From Gnetum montanum (lineage: Eukaryota; Streptophyta; Gnetopsida; Gnetales; Gnetaceae), in contig MNCI01017638.1 of NCBI GenBank assembly GCA_015680685.1, positions 280,777-344,776 of the forward strand: a DNA stretch of 64,000 nt, in the 5' to 3' direction. A program made the position numbers and the translations under genes. The notes beneath the pieces were generated by a model. That model did no database searches. It saw only the letters and a program-made list of their open reading frames with translations, and was not told the origin of the DNA. Below, in pieces: positions 11,400 to 21,386 of this stretch (within the stretch, counting starts at the first letter, position 1; every line of letters starts with the position of its first letter).

Positions 11400-12060
11400 T
11401 ACCATGTGAATTCGAAGCTCTAGAAGCTTGTCAAGCAGGCTGGGTGGGCTGAGGTCCTCCCTCAGCTGGAGGGGGACCTGGAGCTGGCCGTTGACTCCTC
11501 CTTTTCCAATTGGACTAGGGATGCTACTTTCTTTTGCAAGGTAAGAATCGTGCTGATGGATACTACAATTGTGATGTATCTGGGGATACCAGTGATTGGG
11601 AAAATGGTGTTGTTGATAGGACACAACTTGCAGGACGTTGAAATTTTCTTTAACGACTTGGTCCCACGTACTAGTAGTGGCTAGGTGCCGAAATTGACAT
11701 TGCCTCTAATTTGGTAGCAGGCAATGGAGCTTTTGGAGGACTTCCTGGTCCAATCAAGAAATGCATGGAAATTGCAAAGCACACACTTCACCTTGTTGAA
11801 GTGCATGCAAAGCACACACTTTCACCCTATTGGAGTGCATGTGGCTAGGCCATGGGGTGAACCTGCCAAAGTTCTTCTTGGAGTTGCTACGTAGGAAGCG
11901 TTGGGGGTGACATTCGGGGTTGATTCTTGCTTTGTGGCGGGCTGCCTCCTTGGTGCCGGCATTGGGGGCCACGACCCTATGTAGAGTGGTGTACACTCGC
12001 AGGTTGATGGCATTGTGCAATCTGCTAGCTTTGTGGAGAGGGTCTGTGTAGGAGAGGGAT
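11400..12060 (+). pseudogene. LINE e post-RT globular domain (domain A)
   Basis: The conserved landmarks run in order: LPQLEGDLELAVDSSFSNW, FFCKVRIVL, MYLGIPVIGKM, LQDVEIFFNDLVPRTSSG, VPKLTLPLIW, AMELLEDFLVQS and KLQSTHFTLLKCMQ. The order matches the better-preserved copy in LINE h. The LGIPxxG and VRG-type positions resemble the plant transposon-protein domain often annotated Transposase_32. That resemblance is by eye only. The function is unknown. A short direct duplication (AAAGCACACACTT twice, 11774-11822) breaks the frame. Confidence 0.6.
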
Positions 12061-12063
12061 GGT

Positions 12064-12348
12064 TTGGGGGCTGCAAATGAGAAGGGAGCCGCTTTGGGGA
12101 GTTCTGGTTTGATGATGGAGAGGCAACATTCTAATGAGCTAATGATGGAGAGGCAACATTTGAATGAGCTAATGATGGAGAGGCAGAACTCCGAAGAGTT
12201 GTTGCTCGCTGTAGAGGAAGTGGCTGAGAAAGCAAGGGAGGAGGAATGGTGTGTTTGGAAAGCTAAGTGGTGTGCTTGGGAGGAGTATTACCACATGGCA
12301 ATGTTGTTGGAAGCTCAGTTTGCAGAGAAAGAAAAGGAGCTACCGTGA
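12064..12348 (+). CDS. LINE e coiled-coil segment (open 94-codon remnant)
   Basis: An open stretch beginning with Met-Gly-Ala. It contains three in-frame 10-residue repeats (MMERQHSNEL, MMERQHLNEL, MMERQNSEEL), encoded by a 30-bp tandem repeat from about 12113. A Glu/Ala/Trp-rich heptad-like region follows, with VEEVAEKAREEEW and MLLEAQFAEKEKEL. It sits between the globular domain and the J-like module, so it is the linker coil of one polyprotein rather than a separate gene. The start is arbitrary because upstream stops truncate it. Coiled coils commonly mediate oligomerisation; the role here is unknown. Confidence 0.5.
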   Translation: MGAANEKGAALGSSGLMMERQHSNELMMERQHLNELMMERQNSEELLLAVEEVAEKAREEEWCVWKAKWCAWEEYYHMAMLLEAQFAEKEKELP

Positions 12349-12558
12349 TAGCACACGCTTCGGGATGAGATGACTTAGGCTTCTCTTATTGATGATTTAC
12401 AGGCCCAAATTCAAGAGGAGCTGTAGCAAGAAGAGGAATAGTGGGTGGAGTAGGAAAGATTGGAGTTGCTGGCGAAGGCATGAGAATAGGAGGAGGCAGA
12501 ACAACTGCAGAGGCAGTAGGATGCCTAAAATGCTAGAATGTGGTTGCAGAATGGGTGC

Positions 12559-12780
12559 TTCCCATACATCATCTTGAATATTAACATTGACACCATTTGG
12601 TTGGCATTGCGCTGACACATTAGAAGATCCTCTGCAAAGCTCCATCCTAATGGTAAGGGGGATGCTAATGAGTGTGCCAGGAAAGAAGTAGCTTAAAAAG
12701 AATTCCAATAGGCAGCTGATTTCATTGATTTGGAGCATCATCAGGAGGTGCTGAATAATATTCATAACTAGGAAGCTCTT
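12559..12780 (+). pseudogene. LINE e J-domain-like terminal module
   Basis: Reads FPYIILNIN (helix I), TIWLALR, stop, HIRRSSAKL (helix II), HPNGKG (HPD with GAT changed to AAT), CARKEVA, stop, KEFQ, stop, AADFIDLEHHQE (helix III) and LNNIHN. A Cys-rich tail (LDCDCS) follows. Spacing from HPx to helix III is 15 residues, as in copies b, d and i. Confidence 0.6.
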
Positions 12781-13119
12781 GATTGTGATTGCTCCATGTT
12801 GTCTAAATGTTTGTAGCATTGTGGGGATTGTTGGTCTAGTGGGCCTGTTTTTGCTTTTTGTGTTGTTGGTGTTTATCTGTGGGGTTGTCTTTTTGATGTG
12901 TGGTTTCTTGGGTTGGGGGGCGGGGGGTTTGGTTTGGGTTTTTCTGGCTGGCTGTGGCCTAATCTAGTGGGTGGTGTTTTGGTGATCTGATGGGGGATTT
13001 CTCCCCCTTACGGTGGGGTAGACATCTCCCTAAAAATGTTTTTTTATTGTATAGTTTCTTTTTTACTAATACAATCTCAAACATTCACTTAAAAAAAAGC
13101 TAATAGGGAAGCAAAAACG

Positions 13120-13803
13120 GTCCATCACATTAACCAAGGGGAAACATGGTTCACAATCCTCAGGTCATTGCCCATGTTATGTAGCAATATCCTCAGGTCA
13201 TTGCCCATGTTATGTAGCAATATTGGTCTAGAATTTTGTCTAGGGAAGATCCAACCATAGTTCTATCCACATTTAGAGGGTCATCCAAGATCAAGAAAAT
13301 GAAAAATTTCTTGCCCCTATCACAAAGGGTGAACTCTCTGAGGTGCTAAGATCCATGAAGGCTGGTAGGGCCCTAGGGCCGGATGGGTGGTTGGTGGGGT
13401 TCTTCAGATATTTCTTCAACATCCTTGGAGATAACATCGTTGATGCTTTCAATCTCGTGCTTTGTTGGGGACAAGTTAGACATGAAATAAATTACTCAAG
13501 AATTGTCATTAACCCTAAAACCCCCCATCCTACTGAGCTGGCCCATTTTAGACCAATAGGGATGTGTAATACTCTACTAAGATTATTCACAAAGATCCTT
13601 GTCTCTAGATTCTAGCCACTTATGCCCTCCTTGTGGGCATCCAACAGACAGGGTTCATCAAGGTCAAATACATCTAGGACCAGATTCTGTTACTAAAGGA
13701 GATCATTCACTTTGTGTAGAAAGCGAAATTTCCAGGCATGTGCATCAACCTTGACATTGCAAAAGCATATGACATGGTCTATTGGACCCTTTGAAAGACA
13801 TTG
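13120..13803 (+). pseudogene. LINE f: RT domain 1-3 fragment
   Basis: An open stretch at 13343-13615 encodes SMKAGRALGPDGW, FFRYFFNILGDNIVDAFN, INYSRIVINPKT and LAHFRPIGMCNTLLRLFTKI. In shifted frames it continues to INLDIAKAYDMVYW at about 13743-13790. This is the amino half of an L1-type RT palm (the FxxDxxKAYD box holds the first catalytic Asp). The palm stops where a copia LTR begins at 13804, so copia probably inserted into this LINE. A 33-bp direct duplication (ATCCTCAGGTCATTGCCCAT twice) lies at about 13158-13223. Confidence 0.7.
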
Positions 13804-14421
13804 TGTTACGAAATGCACATGAATTACAATCAGAATCCATTTCGATCCTAGGATAAGTAATTTTGCCTAATCTTACAAGTAGTAAGTGTATGATGTATTT
13901 AGTTATTGTTCCTTGTGTAAAGCATTTATTAAAACTAGGAAACACTAATCTTAGCAATATATTCAGCCACATACGTTGAATGGAAGGGTTCCATTGTCTA
14001 TTTTCTTGATACATCTTGTCTATAAGAAAAATGCATTACACTCTAAATCGTGGCAACAGTAACTTTCGATAGTGATCACGGTTGGAAAGAAAAGGAAAAA
14101 ATACCCACCCCAAGGTAGTTTTTTAAGGATTGAATGATATGTTCGTTATTGCAGGTAATAGAATGCCTTGGTATTTAACGTACAAGAAATCGATAAAGCA
14201 ATATAACTATAACTACAGAGAGTTATCTCTTTATAACAGAACTAAATAAACAAATAATTGAATATATTAATCAAGTTTTAATCACAACCATCACAACCCT
14301 ACACTACTATGTGTTAGACTGTGACACTTACGACTGTGGAAATGAATTATACAGAATTACATGCAGTTGACGACGCTGATGCCCAAGAATTAACCAATGA
14401 TAATGTTTGATATTTCCAACA
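13804..14421 (-). repeat. Ty1/copia 3' LTR
   Basis: On the minus strand it starts TGTTGGAAATATCAAACATT and ends in CGTAACA, giving TGTT...AACA inverted ends and a length of about 618 bp. Immediately upstream on that strand is a purine tract AAAAAAGGA (rc of 14422-14430), which fits the polypurine tract. A related LTR end occurs at 20259-20385. Confidence 0.65.
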
Positions 14422-14429
14422 TCCTTTTT

Positions 14430-16740
14430 TAAACAAATCATGGGGTCATTGTTGCAATCGCTGGCCTAGACAAATCTCTAAAAATATTTTGAACTGAGGG
14501 GTCTAGTAAAATCATTAGCTAATTGATCAATAGTGTTGATATTTTGACTTTGTGATTGATGTAACAACCTTTTGTTTTGTAGACTAATACAAGATTACAT
14601 TTCCTCTAGGTCTGATGAGAAATCTGGTAGTTGAATATCTGTTTGTAGTGTCTCTGCAAAATGAACTTTAGAGGGACAATGTAGGTCAAACTGTAATCCT
14701 ATGTACCTTCAATATTCTTCAGAGTTCATAAAAATTAATTGAGGGGACTTAGATTGGACATTTTAAACTTGAATTTTAATTGAACCTTAACTTTCTGGAT
14801 CAGGCCTTGTGACTCCCTAGTTATAATGATATCATCAACATAAAAAACAAGTATAATGACCTTCCATGAGTCTTTAGTTAAATAAATATGAAGACTGACG
14901 TTTGGATCAAATCTTTTGAACCGTTCTTCATATATGCATTCATCGAACTTTAGGTACCATTCTTGGGAAGCCTGTTTCAAACTGTACAAGAAATTCTTTA
15001 ATCTACAGACATAATTCAACTAGGAACTTTCCATAAAGCTTTCTAGTTGATGCATAAATATTTCTTTTTTCAGATCTTCATTCAAAAATGCAGACTTGGC
15101 ATCTAACAAATATAGCTTCCAACCATTAATTGTGTGTTATACTTAGCAATGATGTTATTCGACTTCATTTAGATTTTAAACATCCATTTGCATGATAAAC
15201 TCGTAAAGATTTGGCAGGTTCAACAACTTCCCAGGGTTCATTCCTTTTCAACATATCAAATTATGTCTTTGTTGCTTTCTCCTAGTCTTCATTCTTTAGT
15301 GCTTGATGTACCTTCATAGACTCATTGGCTTTAAACATCATTTTTGAGTCAATTAGCTCAAGGTGATCTTGCATAGAAGTGCTTTTCCATTTCTTCATAT
15401 ATTTGTTTCAACTTAGCTGAATTCAAATCATTCAGCTGATTTTGAAACGACCATGGTTTTAGGATGATGAGCGGGTTGATCACCTTGATCTATGTTAGCT
15501 TCTTCATCAACATCTTTTATTAAGGAATCATGAGATTGCGACATCTTTTGAACATTTGATGAAAGAACTGCCACATCCTTCTTATGATCCATCGCAGTTT
15601 TGGTTTCATTTGAGAAAATATCATTGAAAATCATCATCCTAGCCTTGCCCCAACAAAAATTGAAATTCAATATCTTTTTTTTTCCCTTAATATCCTACAC
15701 TCAGTACACTTTGTGTATCAATGAATACTTGAGCAGCAATCAAACTATAGCCTCAAAGTCAAACTTGCCATGGTTTATTGAAGGGACATGTAAATAATAA
15801 ACTTTACCAAATTGTTGAAGATGTGATATAGACACAAACTCTTTAGTAACCCATTTAAAACTTGGTGGTGTATCTTTTAAAGCTGTAGTTGGAATATCGT
15901 TGATGATGTGAACCACATAATAGGCTGTTTCTATCTAGAGAAATTGGGGTACTTGGATCTTATGCATCATGCACATCACGATTTTTACAACGGTACAAAT
16001 TTTCCTTTTGTGCACACCAATTTGTTGAGGAGAGTATGGTGCTGTAAACTACCTTTGAATTTTAGAATTTTTACAAAATTTATCAAATTCCAAGGAGGCG
16101 TATTCACCTCCAGTATCAGACCATAGGATGCTAATCTTGTAGTTTTTCTAAATTTGAACCAAACTTTAAAAGTGTTTTAACTTCTCAAGCACTTGGGACT
16201 TAGTGACCAAATCATAGATCCATATCACATTGGTAAAGTCATTATTGAAAAGTATAAAATATCATTCATTACTCTTTACTTGAGGAGAAGAGGACTTCAC
16301 ACATTTGAATGTATCAATTCCAACAGTTGTGATGTTTTCTATAAACTTTGTGTAGGAAAGGACAATCAATGCATCCTTGTAATTTTATAGCTATCACAAT
16401 TTAGATCCTTCACCAATGTATCAAATTTGGGAATTAAGAGATAGAATTGATGTAATTTTCTCAAGGAATTTACATTTCCATGCCCAAGTTTGAGATGCCA
16501 GTGCAACAACTCATTCTAGTTTGCCGTAGCAAAACCATTTTCTATATGGTTATCAACTAGTTTAAAGACTGCCATTGGGTATGTTGAATGCAATATTTTG
16601 GTTTCCACATTTTATACAACAATATAGTTCGTTGTGGTGGGTTTTCACAAGTATCATGACAGGTTCAGGAGCATACCATGCATTTTTTAACTATAGATTA
16701 TTAGCTTTATTATCCCCAATTTCAACATGTATCAATCATT
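14430..16740 (-). pseudogene. Ty1/copia pol relic: integrase, linker, RT
   Basis: Minus strand, gag end missing. RT: 15019-14735 reads CRLKNFLYSLKQASQEWYLK, FYVDDIIITRE (catalytic YVDD intact) and LKFKFKMSNLSPL. Upstream, around 15100-15030, LDAKSAFLNEDLKKEIFMHQ is the copia RT amino-terminal box. 15670-15428 is an acidic linker. The integrase core is recognisable around 16130-15900 only through degenerate pieces such as GLILEVNTPPWNLINFVKI. A GAG-pre-integrase-like HWHLKLGHGNVNSLRKL lies near 16500. The 5' end is lost at about 16740, where LINE g begins. The RT is the best-kept part; the rest is full of stops. Confidence 0.7.
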
Positions 16741-16744
16741 TATT

Positions 16745-18420
16745 TATTTATTTTTGGAGAGAAGGTTAGGAATGTATTATAGCCACAAAACAAAGTAGTA
16801 TATAAATGAGGGGGGAGGGGGACCCCCTTCAAATAGGGGAGGGAGCCTTCCCACAAAAAGCAAAAAGGGGATGATTATCCTTGAGGACAGGGTTGGGTGG
16901 GGAAGGGAAGCGAAGGGAGGGGGGGGGTGTTGGTTTGTGGTGGGGAAGGGAGAAAGGGGGAGGAGGTGTGGGGGGAAATCATTGGCATCAAACAAAATCA
17001 CAAAGGAAGAAGTAGCAGCATCCCACTGCAGGGAAAACATAGATAAATATACAATACTTGGGCCCTCATGGCATCCATTCTCAAAACCCCATCCCAAAAA
17101 AATGGTGAAGCACATTGGACACCCCTTTTGGATCCATGTGAACTTTGTCATCATATGGGTTGGTGAAGCTTGGTACAAGGGTAGCGTAGCCTTTCCTATG
17201 CATGGGCTATGTCTAAGATGGCCTTGTGGTGTTCATAAGCCATAAGAGCTACAACTTGATGAAATTCTTTGTATTGCTATTCTCTCTGTTGCTGCTCCTC
17301 AGCTCCCAGGTTCCTAGCTTTGTCAAGGTGGGGCCTATTGGATGTAGTACAAATGAACTTGCATAGGCAGGTCCACACCGTGTTACGATTCACCTGCATG
17401 ATCATGCATGGACGCCTCCTCATATGTAGCCATCATTGAGCATTGGAATCATCAGTGGTGTCTTGGTTGATTCTCATCTATTGCTCCTTCAAAAAGGCCT
17501 TGGCCTGTTGCTTCTCCTCCTTGTCTCTCTTGAGGTGCTCTTGTGTTTCCTTGAGCATATCCTCCCTAATTTGTGCGTGGAGTTGGTCATCCAATGTATT
17601 TCTAAGGGCAATGTTCTTCAACTCCCTTTGGCACCTTTCCTCCTTAGCTACTTCTTTGCATTGTAGCTCTTCTTGTTGAGCCCTTTCTAGGTTTTCCTAC
17701 TCATGCGATAGTAGCTTGGCCTCCCACCTCGCCTGCTTCTTCATCTGAACCCTGGCTTCAATCTCCATGGTGGCACTAGAAAGGTTTGTTTTAAATTTTG
17801 ATTGGAGCTCTTGGTGAATTTTGTCCTTGGTGTGCAACAATTGGTATTGGAGACACAAGTGTTGGTTTGTAGCAGAGCCTTGCTAGTCAGAACCCTTACC
17901 AACTGCCATAGTCCCCCTTGCTCATCCATCATTCTTGGAGTAGAGGAGGATGCATCCTTCTGAGTCATTTTTTATTGCTCCAATGGCTACATAGCCTGCT
18001 AAAGGGCAAGAATAATCCCAAAGTGGCAACCTTGTCACTCCTGTAGAAGAAAAGCCAATAAAAATTTTGGCAAATTGACCGGGCATCCCACCTTCAAGTA
18101 GCAGAGGAAAGCAAAGTGGAAACCTTCTAGCTTCCACACATTGTCAGGCTAAATGAAGAATCATTCCATTAGCTCCATTGCATCTTGTTGGAACTACGGG
18201 ATGGAAGACTTGGGAACTTGGGCCATTCCTTGTTTTTGGCATTGGCCTATGGAAAAAATTTTCAGCATCTTGTGTTGCAAAGTCTCATCTAGAACATGAC
18301 AGAGGAGGTAGGTGGTATTAATTGGGAGGTTGTGTTCCCAGAGTAAAGCTTGAACTAGGAGTGCACCTTGGAGGACTAGCTAGAGGAAGCATTTATTTCC
18401 CACACATCATGCTCACATCA
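16745..18420 (-). mobile_element. LINE g, 3' module: globular domain, coiled coil, J-like end
   Basis: Minus strand, 5'-truncated. The right part (18420-17940) reads VPKSSIP, AMELME, VWKLEGFHFAFLCYLKVGCP, VNLPKFLLAF and CHFGIILAL (globular domain). 17930-17440 is a Glu/Gln-rich coil. 17420-17222 is the J-like module. The 3' end at 16745 carries the variant motif ATAATACATTCCTAACCTTC (complement). A G9 run (16919-16927) and purine-rich sequence lie in the 3' UTR. Several stops. Confidence 0.7.
17222..17420 (-). pseudogene. LINE g J-domain-like module (HLDK)
   Basis: Reads MQVNRNTVWTCLCKFICTTS, then NRPHLDKARNLGAEEQQQRE, a stop, QYKEFHQVVALMAYEHHKA and ILDIAHA. It is the copy most similar to LINE c. 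HPDK has become HLDK through a single C-to-T change in the Pro codon. One stop lies in the loop before helix III. Confidence 0.65.
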
Positions 18421-19279
18421 TGCAATGGAGAGAGTTACAGTAGTTAGGTTTACTTCTCATGGGAACTTCAGCCAACGTTTTCCTCCAATTTCAGTGATCC
18501 TAAGTGTGGTGAATAAAGCTTGAAAGCTGGGACTGATTTTTGAGTAATCAAATCTTAGTTTGGGGGAGAAGAATGGACTATAATAACTCTAAAATTATAA
18601 TCATCAACACAGTTCATGAGAGTTGGGATTAAACAAGGTTTTCTTTTTCAACCTTAGGTATTTCTTAAGCTCCAAAATATCTGTAATTGGGACATAAGAA
18701 TCTTGGGAAATAGATTACTAGCCATTTAAAAAAATTTAATAACAGGACCAGTCTCTAATATCTTTTCAAAATAAAAATAAAAATATAAAAAATAGAGGGC
18801 AGATTCTACATGAACGTGATCATTATTACCATATTCTATGAAATCAGAAAATAGCAAACAGTAGATGGTAACCATAAAAAAAGCGTAATAGTCTCTGTAC
18901 TATGAATAACCATCATTTAAGAAAGTTTAGAAATCTGACTTTTCGAGCATACAAGTAGTGAAATTCCATGTGCTCTTATCTTAAATGAACAGAAAAAGAA
19001 ACAATAAAATTTGATCTGTACCAAGTGTGAACACAATGATGGATTAACATGGTTTCAAACTTTGAAATCTACATTAATAAGTTTCCCAGCCACTCATGTT
19101 TTCACATTGAGAGAAATGTAAGCTTGAACTAAGGACCATTTAACAATGAATTGGGACATTAACAATTCTCTTGGAAACTTGTTAAAGCTGACCCAAAAAT
19201 ACACAACAAAATAAAACATGTGCATTTAACAAAAGACAAAATATCCTCAATATGCATAGCTTATTCTTATTATTATTAG
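18421..19279. other. AT-rich unassigned sequence
   Basis: No gene, LTR end or LINE motif recognised. Probably part of a host intron or eroded repeats. Confidence 0.4.
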
Positions 19280-20258
19280 ATGAATACTCAATGGACCCTT
19301 TGGCCATTTAGCTGTGATACTTGACTTGGAGAACCAAGCTCTCATGGGAGAGTGGACATGTGAGATTGACAACACTCAAGAGAGTCACATGGTCCCTATT
19401 AAATGAGTTCTTTATCCCTTTTCCAGCCATTAATATGAAGTGGACAATTAGCATATTAAAAATAAAATAGTTGTTATCATAAGCATGTTATAGAGCATAC
19501 ATCACTATTCGAAATTGACTTTTCTTATGACTCCACCTTTTTATCTTGTTTTAAGTCACTTTTTACTTTATAAGCTATGAGGGTTTTTAATTTATTTTTG
19601 CTCTTTTATCTATTTTCCACATTTCTTACAATTTATCTAGTAAAAATCATTAATACTAAACTTTTTGTACATCCAACATTTTACACATGTTGAGCCAGTT
19701 AGAATGAGCATAAACATGTCATGCTAGAAATTAATATTTTAATCGAATTAAGGAAAATATGGTCCACAAGGTACTTTTTTAATTGGTTAACATTAAAATC
19801 TCAAAATCTAGGAGTCAAATTAAAAAACAAATTATAGATCAATACTATAGGTGTAAAACTTAGTCCAACAAATTTGAGCGCCATCTAACAACTCTGAATT
19901 TTGATGTAGTTTAATTAATTAAATATTCAATAATTTAAAAATTCTAACTAAACATCCAAATAAACTATGGATCCACATCACATTAATTTCCTAGTATTAT
20001 TATAAAATAATGCTAGACTTTGCCATGCTCATTCACCAATAATATATTTAAAAACTTAAACAATAAAAATAAAGAAATTAGAAATAAATAGTAATCTTGC
20101 TTATGTCACTCAAACGAAAGTTTTCATATTACTAAGAAGCATTAGGGACATGTACAAATATATATAAGCTTTTAAAACAAATTAAAGTCTAAGTATGTAA
20201 TAAAGTATAAGAATATAATAGAATGCTAAGGTCACATGTACAAATATGAGGCACTACA
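19280..20258 (-). repeat. Repeat R1 copy E, uninterrupted
   Basis: The only R1 copy with no LINE inside. It aligns with copy A from about base 355 to 1010 and then directly with 2145-2322 of copy A, which confirms that LINE a is an insertion. It ends GCACTACA at 20258. The first ~350 bases of copy A are absent. Confidence 0.75.
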
Positions 20259-20385
20259 ACTATGTATCAAAGCATGATCGTAACAACTGTGGACATGAAC
20301 TACACATGATTACATGCAATTAACCATGTTATGCTTAAGAATGAACCAATGATGATGTTTGATATTTCTAACATTTTCTTAGAAG
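20259..20385 (-). repeat. Truncated copia LTR end
   Basis: About 125 bases similar to the U3 start of the LTR at 13804-14421 (shared ATGATGTTTGATATTTC and ACATG-ATTACATGCA blocks), ending AACAT next to a purine-rich strand. It abuts R1 copy E. No internal region was seen. Confidence 0.5.
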
Positions 20386-21315
20386 TGAAGATGAGTATCA
20401 CTATCAAATCCTACTTGTACATGTGCTTACTTAGGCTTAATATCTTGAGCCATTGGGCTTATGGGGATTGAGTTACACAATACCCAAAGGTTTTCAATGA
20501 TACATGTTTCATTTGTAAGTATGTACTCACCTCACGTACGATTCTGGACCACCTATTTCAGGGGTATATGATGGTAAAGTCTAAAAATGATATTTAAGCT
20601 AAGTCTTGTTTTTGTAGCATAGAACCCAAATACAATCTAACTTATGACCGGATGATGACCAGATTTTTTAAGTTGGATGGTATTTAATGGAGGAACGTAA
20701 TGTCACACTGTGGGTAAAGTTGTTGAAACCTATATATTTTTTATCACTAGTCATTATTTGAAGCCTTTATAGATTAAATAATCTTGTTAGGTGAAAATAT
20801 AGTGAAAGATTAAGATTACATATAGCCTTATGCATGTGGGCTACTTATAAAATAAACTTGAAAGAAGTGTGTTACATGATAGGATGATCCTATAGCTTAG
20901 TTGTAGAAAATTTCATTGCATATTAAAGGTTATCTGGTTCAAACGCAGAGTGACTCCTTGAAATCTGAATTATTAGATCCCGTGTGGTAGGGATAAACTT
21001 AGGATGATAATTATGGTTTCATTTCTAGCACTGTAATTGAAGGTTTTTGCATTTTATCTAAAAATATACCCTTTGGATCTGTGGAACATAATTCAGTTTC
21101 AACCTTTTCTTTTGCATAATTTCTTTATATCCTTGTATTGAGTATTGGGATTGAATCCATTCCATGTAGGATTTAAGTAACAATTTTTACCATAATTTCT
21201 TATAGTGGACGACAGATTCATCTGTTTATTACATTTTATTAAATCATTTGCATGTCTAGGTGACTGGTAAAGATATGTAAAAATCCAGCTCTAACATAAA
21301 ACTTACATTTTACAG
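20386..21315. other. Intron-like AT-rich sequence upstream of exon A
   Basis: No coding potential or repeat family recognised. It ends in a pyrimidine-rich acceptor (ACATTTTACAG). Confidence 0.4.
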
Positions 21316-21386
21316 GAACTGCAAATATTACGAAAACAAAGAGATTATTTTGAAGATAGATTGGAGTGGTTGAAGTGGATGCTCAA
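21316..21386 (+). CDS. Host gene exon A (coiled-coil protein, unidentified)
   Basis: A 71-bp candidate exon between acceptor ...TTTTACAG and donor GTATGTTAGT. Read from its first base it encodes ELQILRKQRDYFEDRL and EWLKWML, then the first two bases of a Lys codon, so it leaves in phase 2. The residue pattern (charged, Leu/Ile heptads) suggests a coiled coil. The split codon is completed exactly by exon B. I do not recognise the protein. Upstream exons are not identified here. The evidence is splice sites plus frame continuity over four exons, not homology. Confidence 0.5.

Larger units (their letters stand above)
9060..13092 (+). mobile_element. LINE e, near full length but lacking the RT palm
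   Basis: An L1-clade element in sense orientation. Order: G-rich 5' region (9060-9470), APE endonuclease (9478-10140), linker, a junction where the RT palm is missing (about 10550), RT thumb and zinc-finger region (10560-11250), globular domain (11400-12060), coiled coil (12064-12348), J-like module (12559-12780) and a 3' end at about 13062-13092 (ACTAATACAATCTCAAACAT plus A8). It is the best single copy for seeing the order of modules in this family. Every module carries stops, so it is inactive. Confidence 0.75.

Noticed and set aside
12779-12967. Very hydrophobic open frame that could be called a membrane protein
   Set aside because: It is the G/T-rich 3' UTR of LINE e; the same composition appears after the J-like module in LINE d.
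13745-14014. Minus-strand 89-codon open frame
   Set aside because: It spans the copia LTR and the LINE f junction; no conserved motif.
16871-17245. Long open frame with a Gly-rich start on the + strand
   Set aside because: Antisense of the 3' UTR and J-like module of LINE g, whose coding order is clear on the minus strand.
17436-17679. Leu/Ser-rich open frames resembling signal peptides
   Set aside because: They are the antisense of the Glu/Lys-rich coiled coil of LINE g.
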